Assembly (NCBI GenBank): GCA_022572335.1
Contig: JACZWD010000001.1
Location: forward strand, 1 to 41,228
DNA from: Pseudomonadota bacterium
Lineage (GTDB): Bacteria > Pseudomonadota > Alphaproteobacteria > Rhodospirillales > 2-02-FULL-58-16
DNA: 41,228 bases
Direction of reading: 5' to 3'
In this document: positions 38,026 through 41,228 of the stretch, piece after piece
Layout: every line of letters begins with the position of its first letter
Numbering within the stretch: the first letter of the stretch is position 1
The notes under the pieces: model-generated
What the model was told of the DNA's origin: nothing
Seen by the model: only the letters and a program-made list of their open reading frames with translations
The model's database searches: none
Made by a program: the position numbers and the translations under genes

Positions 38026-38544
38026 TCACGCGGTTTTCCCCTGCTCGGCATAGGCACCCAGCACGCGGGCGATCTGGCCGGCCGGCGCCTGCAGCACACA
38101 GACGATCCGGGTCGCGGGCGTGCTGATCAGAGCGACGAATGTGGCCCTGAGCTCGTCCAACGACGGCAAAGCGGCCAGGGCCTCGATACGATCGACGTCG
38201 AGCCGTTCCGCGCCAAACGCACCGCCCAGGACCACCAGATTGTCATTGTCCTTGGCGAAATTCACAGCCACCTTGGCGGCCGACACCGGGTTCTCGGAAT
38301 AGGCGATCGCGGTCGGCCCGGTGAACAGGTCGTGCAGGTCCTGGAATTTCGTGCCTTCAAGGGCACGACGGGTGAGCCGATTCTTGGTCACCTTGAAGCT
38401 GGCCCCCTCGGCGCGCATCCGGTCGCGGAGATCGCCCATATCTTTCACCGTCAACCCCGAGTAATGGGTGACGACGACGATGGCCGCCTCCTCGAACACC
38501 CGATGCAACGAAGCGACCATCTCTTCTTTTTGTGATCGGTCCAC
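38026..38544 (-). CDS. rplJ: 50S ribosomal protein L10
   Basis: A 172-residue base of the L7/L12 stalk. MDRSQKEEMVASLHRVFEEA, the VVVTHYSGLTVKDMGDLRD segment and FKVTKNRLTRRALEGT are typical. The start is GTG 38544, seven bases after GGAG, matching the family start MDR-QKEE. In many bacteria L10 with L12 binds its own leader to repress translation, and a leader-like region is upstream (38711–38820). Confidence 0.97.
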   Translation of the reverse strand: MDRSQKEEMVASLHRVFEEAAIVVVTHYSGLTVKDMGDLRDRMRAEGASFKVTKNRLTRRALEGTKFQDLHDLFTGPTAIAYSENPVSAAKVAVNFAKDNDNLVVLGGAFGAERLDVDRIEALAALPSLDELRATFVALISTPATRIVCVLQAPAGQIARVLGAYAEQGKTA

Positions 38545-38710
38545 TCATCGTCTCCGGTTTTCTGCCCCGGTCCGCCCCCGCGAGGGCCGGTTCCGAAGCG
38601 GTTGCACCTGCGGCCCCCCGGGCTCCCGAGGGGCCGGTTCGCCTGTCCAGTGCGGCAGTTCAAGCCGTCGGCGGGCGCCTTGCGTCGACTTGCACGGAAA
38701 CGCCCAAAAA

Positions 38711-38820
38711 CGGTTCTCAGCACTGTCTGTGCAGGCGGGAGCGCCCTTTAAGCCGCCATCGGAGGACATGCCTCCCCGGGCGGCACCTACAGTCTTGGAC
38801 AGGTCGGGGACGACACCTGT
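38711..38820 (-). ncRNA. L10 leader-like RNA structure (autoregulatory)
   Basis: The 340-base gap between rplA and rplJ carries features of a ribosomal protein L10 leader. Reading on the minus strand: an initial hairpin with arms ACAGGT and ACCTGT, then CAAGACTGTAGGTGCC, a Gly/Cys-rich stem, GGCTTAA, then CCTGCACAGACAGTGCTGAG, followed by ACCGTTTTTGG. The AAGAC…AGGTG and CTTAA…CTGCACAGAC blocks match my memory of this family. Function (repression by the L10–L12 complex) is inferred from the family. I saw no clear promoter in this gap. Confidence 0.7.
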
Positions 38821-38884
38821 CATCCCCTATGCCGTTCCCGATCCTGGCGATCGGAAACCGCAACCCGACACAACCCGGCCCGCC

Positions 38885-39580
38885 TCAGCCGGCCAGGCTG
38901 GCAACGTTCAATTTCAAGCCGGGGCCCATGGTCGAACTCAAGCTCACCCGCTTGAGGTACGTCCCCTTGACGCCGCTCGGCTTGGCCTTGTTGATGGCGT
39001 CGACGAACGCCCTGATGTTCTCGGACAAGGCCTCGGCCGTGAAGCTGGCCTTGCCGACGCCGGCGTGCACGATGCCCGCCTTTTCGACGCGAAACTCGAT
39101 CTGGCCGGCCTTGGCCGCCTTGACCGCCGCCGTGACGTCGGGGGTCACCGTGCCCAACTTGGGGTTGGGCATGAGGCCCCTGGGCCCGAGGATCTTGCCC
39201 AGGCGCCCGACCACCGCCATCATGTCCGGCGTCGCGATGCATCGGTCGAAGGGAATCTCACCCTTGGTTATGCGTTCCGCCAGGTCTTCGGCACCGACCA
39301 GGTCGGCCCCCGCGGCCTCCGCCTCCTTCGCCTTGTCGCCCTTGGCAAAGACGGCCACCCGCAAGGCCTTGCCGGTGCCATGGGGCAACGCCACGACACC
39401 CCGCACCATCTGATCCGCGTGACGCGGATCGACGCCAAGATTGATCGCGATCTCGATGGTCTCGTCGAACTTGGCGGTGGCGTTACCCTTGATCAAATCG
39501 ACCGCTGCGGCCAGATCGTAGGCACTGTCGCGCTCGATGCGCTCGCGGGCCGCGGTCAGGCGCTTTCCTCTCCGTGCCAT
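38885..39580 (-). CDS. rplA: 50S ribosomal protein L1
   Basis: A 231-residue L1 of the mobile stalk beside the E-site; in E. coli it represses its own operon. FDETIEIAINLGVDPRHADQ, the GRLGKILGPRGLMPNPKLGT signature and STMGPGLKLNV at the end are diagnostic. It starts four bases after the rplK stop. Confidence 0.98.
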   Translation of the reverse strand: MARRGKRLTAARERIERDSAYDLAAAVDLIKGNATAKFDETIEIAINLGVDPRHADQMVRGVVALPHGTGKALRVAVFAKGDKAKEAEAAGADLVGAEDLAERITKGEIPFDRCIATPDMMAVVGRLGKILGPRGLMPNPKLGTVTPDVTAAVKAAKAGQIEFRVEKAGIVHAGVGKASFTAEALSENIRAFVDAINKAKPSGVKGTYLKRVSLSSTMGPGLKLNVASLAG

Positions 39581-39584
39581 GATC

Positions 39585-40025
39585 TTACGACACCACTTCG
39601 ATGCCCATGGACCGCGCGGACCCGGCGATCATGCGGCACGCGGCGTCCATGTCGGTGGTGTTCAGATCCACCATTTTCTTCTCCGCGATCTGGCGAATCT
39701 GTTTCATCGTCACCCTGCCGACGGTTTCCTTTCCCGGCTCCTGCGCGGCCTTGGGAAGCCCGGCCGCCTTCTTCAGGTAGTAGCTGGCCGGCGGAGTCTT
39801 GGTGACGAAGGTAAACGTACGGTCCGCATAAGACGTGATGACCACCGGGATGGGCATGCCCGGCTCCAACTTATCGGTCTCGGCGTTGAACGCCTTGCAG
39901 AACTCCATGATGTTCAGGCCTGCCTGGCCAAGGGCCGGGCCAATGGGCGGCGACGGGTTCGCCTGCCCCGCCGGCACCTGCAGCCTGATGTAAGCGGCAA
40001 ATCTTTTTGTCGCCTTCTTCGCCAT
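39585..40025 (-). CDS. rplK: 50S ribosomal protein L11
   Basis: A 146-residue L11 of the GTPase-associated centre. The N-terminal domain has LQVPAGQANPSPPIGPALGQ and the C-terminal rRNA-binding domain ends with AGSARSMGIEVVS. A strong GGAGGG site precedes the ATG at 40025. Confidence 0.98.
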   Translation of the reverse strand: MAKKATKRFAAYIRLQVPAGQANPSPPIGPALGQAGLNIMEFCKAFNAETDKLEPGMPIPVVITSYADRTFTFVTKTPPASYYLKKAAGLPKAAQEPGKETVGRVTMKQIRQIAEKKMVDLNTTDMDAACRMIAGSARSMGIEVVS

Positions 40026-40109
40026 TGTTCCCTCCAGAACACTTAAGCCCGCGGTGCGGTCATCGCCGCCGTCCCACGGCCGTTGCGCCGGGTCGGCCGG
40101 GGCCCGCCG

Positions 40110-40640
40110 TCAGAGTTTCTCGACCTGGGAATACTCCAGTTCCACCGGTGTCGCGCGCCCGAAAATGGACACCGCCACCTTGACCCGGGCGCGTTCTTCG
40201 TCCACGTCCTCGACGAAGCCGTTAAAGGAGTTAAACGGCCCGTCGCAGACCCGAACCTGCTCGCCGATCTCGAAGGTGATCGCCGGCTTGGGCCTCTCGA
40301 TACCTTCTTGCACCTGGCGCATGATGCGGTCGGCCTCGGCCTCGGAAATGGGCGTCGGCCGGCCGCGGCCGCCGAGGAATCCGGTCACCTTGGGGGTGTT
40401 CTTCACCAGGTGCCAGGTCTCGTCCGTCATTTCCATGTTGACCAGCACATAGCCCGGGAAGAACTTTCGCTCGGCTTTGACCTTGCTGCCGCGGCGGATT
40501 TCAACCACTTCCTCGATGGGGACCAGGACGCGCTCCATGACGTCGGTCATGCCCGCCTGTTTGGCCTGCTCCTCGATGGACTGGGCGACTTTTTTCTCGA
40601 ACCCGGAATACACGTGGACGACGTACCACTGCAGCGCCAT
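40110..40640 (-). CDS. nusG: Transcription termination/antitermination factor NusG
   Basis: A 176-residue NusG that binds RNA polymerase and links transcription to Rho or the ribosome. MALQWYVVHVYSGFEKKVAQ and FFPGYVLVNMEMTDETWHLV mark the NGN domain; the KOW domain lies at about 120–170 (GEQVRVCDGPFNSFNGFVED). The start ATG 40640 is chosen because the conserved WYVVH follows; the frame is open to 40916 as a shadow of secE. It begins five bases after secE ends. Confidence 0.98.
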   Translation of the reverse strand: MALQWYVVHVYSGFEKKVAQSIEEQAKQAGMTDVMERVLVPIEEVVEIRRGSKVKAERKFFPGYVLVNMEMTDETWHLVKNTPKVTGFLGGRGRPTPISEAEADRIMRQVQEGIERPKPAITFEIGEQVRVCDGPFNSFNGFVEDVDEERARVKVAVSIFGRATPVELEYSQVEKL

Positions 40641-40645
40641 CGACG

Positions 40646-40843
40646 TCAGCCTCCCAGTCCGAGAATGATTTGCACGCCCTTGGCCAGAATCTGGTCCACC
40701 AGGAAGAAGAACAGCGCCGCAAGGATCACCATCAGAAACACCATGCCGGTGGAAACGCCCGTTTCCTTGCGCGGCGGCCACGTGACCTTGGCCGCTTCCT
40801 GCCGCACCTCGTGAGCGAACTGTGCCGGACTGATTTTCGCCAT
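40646..40843 (-). CDS. secE: Preprotein translocase subunit SecE
   Basis: A 65-residue single-helix subunit of the Sec translocon. The amphipathic cytoplasmic segment has FAHEVRQEAAKVTWPPRKET and one transmembrane helix follows at about 33–55 (VFLMVILAALFFFLVDQIL). Short single-helix SecE is usual outside the E. coli-type three-helix form. It lies between tRNA-Trp and nusG. Confidence 0.97.
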   Translation of the reverse strand: MAKISPAQFAHEVRQEAAKVTWPPRKETGVSTGMVFLMVILAALFFFLVDQILAKGVQIILGLGG

Positions 40844-40886
40844 GATACCAAACCGTCAATCGGACCCTGCGCGGCGGGAGAAGCAT

Positions 40887-40963
40887 TGGCAGGAGTGGAG
40901 GGACTCGAACCCCCAACCCCCGGTTTTGGAGACCGGTGCTCTAGCCAATTGAGCTACACTCCT
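40887..40963 (-). tRNA. tRNA-Trp (CCA anticodon)
   Basis: A 77-base tRNA with encoded 3' CCA (minus strand 40963 to 40887). The acceptor arms AGGAGTG and CACTCCT pair over seven bases. The D-loop sequence TAGCTCAATTGGCTAGAGCA, anticodon loop TCTCCAAAA with CCA at 40929–40927, and T-arm GGTTCGAGTCC are all present. It sits between tuf and secE, the usual place for a tRNA-Trp gene in alphaproteobacteria. Confidence 0.97.
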
Positions 40964-40981
40964 AAACGCACCGTTCCACAC

Positions 40982-41013
40982 CCTCTTCCCGGGCCCGCAT
41001 GATCGGGAAGAGG
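40982..41013 (-). other. Hairpin upstream of tRNA-Trp
   Basis: Ten-base arms CCTCTTCCCG (40982–40991) and CGGGAAGAGG (41004–41013) pair perfectly around a 12-base loop. There is no T-run on either side. It may be a processing structure of the tuf–tRNA transcript or a structured promoter-region element; the role is unknown. Confidence 0.5.
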
Positions 41014-41046
41014 ACGCCGGGGACGGGGTCGCGCCTGCCCCGCCTT

Positions 41047-41066
41047 CAAAAGTCGCCGTCCCGGCG
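41047..41066 (-). terminator. Possible intrinsic terminator after the right-edge tuf
   Basis: On the minus strand arms CGCCG and CGGCG around GGA are followed by ACTTTTG. It lies about 40 bases after the tuf stop. The stem is short and the T-run only four, so it may be partial. If real, tRNA-Trp–secE–nusG need their own promoter, which I did not find. Confidence 0.4.
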
Positions 41067-41106
41067 AGCCGGTGGACCGCCCGGCTCCAACCCGGTTGCG
41101 CCGGCC

Positions 41107-41228
<122 letters not shown>

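Overview
The window is high-GC chromosomal DNA, most likely from an alphaproteobacterium close to the Rhodospirillales. This is judged from the protein sequences, the order tuf–tRNA-Trp–secE–nusG–rplKAJL–rpoBC–rpsLG–fusA–tuf–rpsJ…, the secY–adk–rpsM order, and an F1-ATPase assembly chaperone of the ATP12 family. No mobile element, CRISPR array or phage gene was recognised. Almost every gene lies on the minus strand, so transcription runs from high to low coordinates.

From right to left (in transcription order): 41228–38885 holds the 3' end of one tuf copy, tRNA-Trp, secE, nusG, rplK and rplA. 38884–28975 holds an L10-leader-like region, then rplJ, rplL, rpoB and rpoC. 28974–24498 holds a clear sigma-70-type promoter, then rpsL, rpsG, fusA and the complete second tuf. 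24460–13451 holds the joined S10 and spc operons from rpsJ to secY, followed by adk. A second near-consensus promoter at 12772–12799 precedes rpsM, rpsK, rpoA and rplQ, and an intrinsic terminator at 10200–10225 closes the ribosomal block. This block supplies most of the ribosomal proteins, three RNA polymerase subunits, two elongation factors, the Sec translocon core and the NusG factor.

The left 10 kb is a housekeeping/envelope cluster: a periplasmic Do-type protease, RarA/MgsA ATPase, an RluC-type pseudouridine synthase, a HAD phosphatase, a large AsmA-family membrane protein and the ATP12 chaperone, all on the minus strand. A Sel1-repeat secreted protein on the plus strand sits between the pseudouridine synthase and the phosphatase. 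A secreted protein of unknown function and the last 29 codons of a plus-strand gene complete the left edge.

The most unusual point is at rplV–rpsC. The L22 frame runs without a stop into S3, so the raw sequence encodes a 354-residue L22–S3 fusion. Removing a single base restores a standard L22 end with a TAATG overlap. Other points are a tandem 243-bp duplication inside the AsmA gene, a 75-residue Lys/Ala/Glu tail on L15, an acidic tail on L3, identical tuf 3' ends, and a ten-base G tract in rplX. I did not find an obviously new biological system; the rest is conserved core genome.
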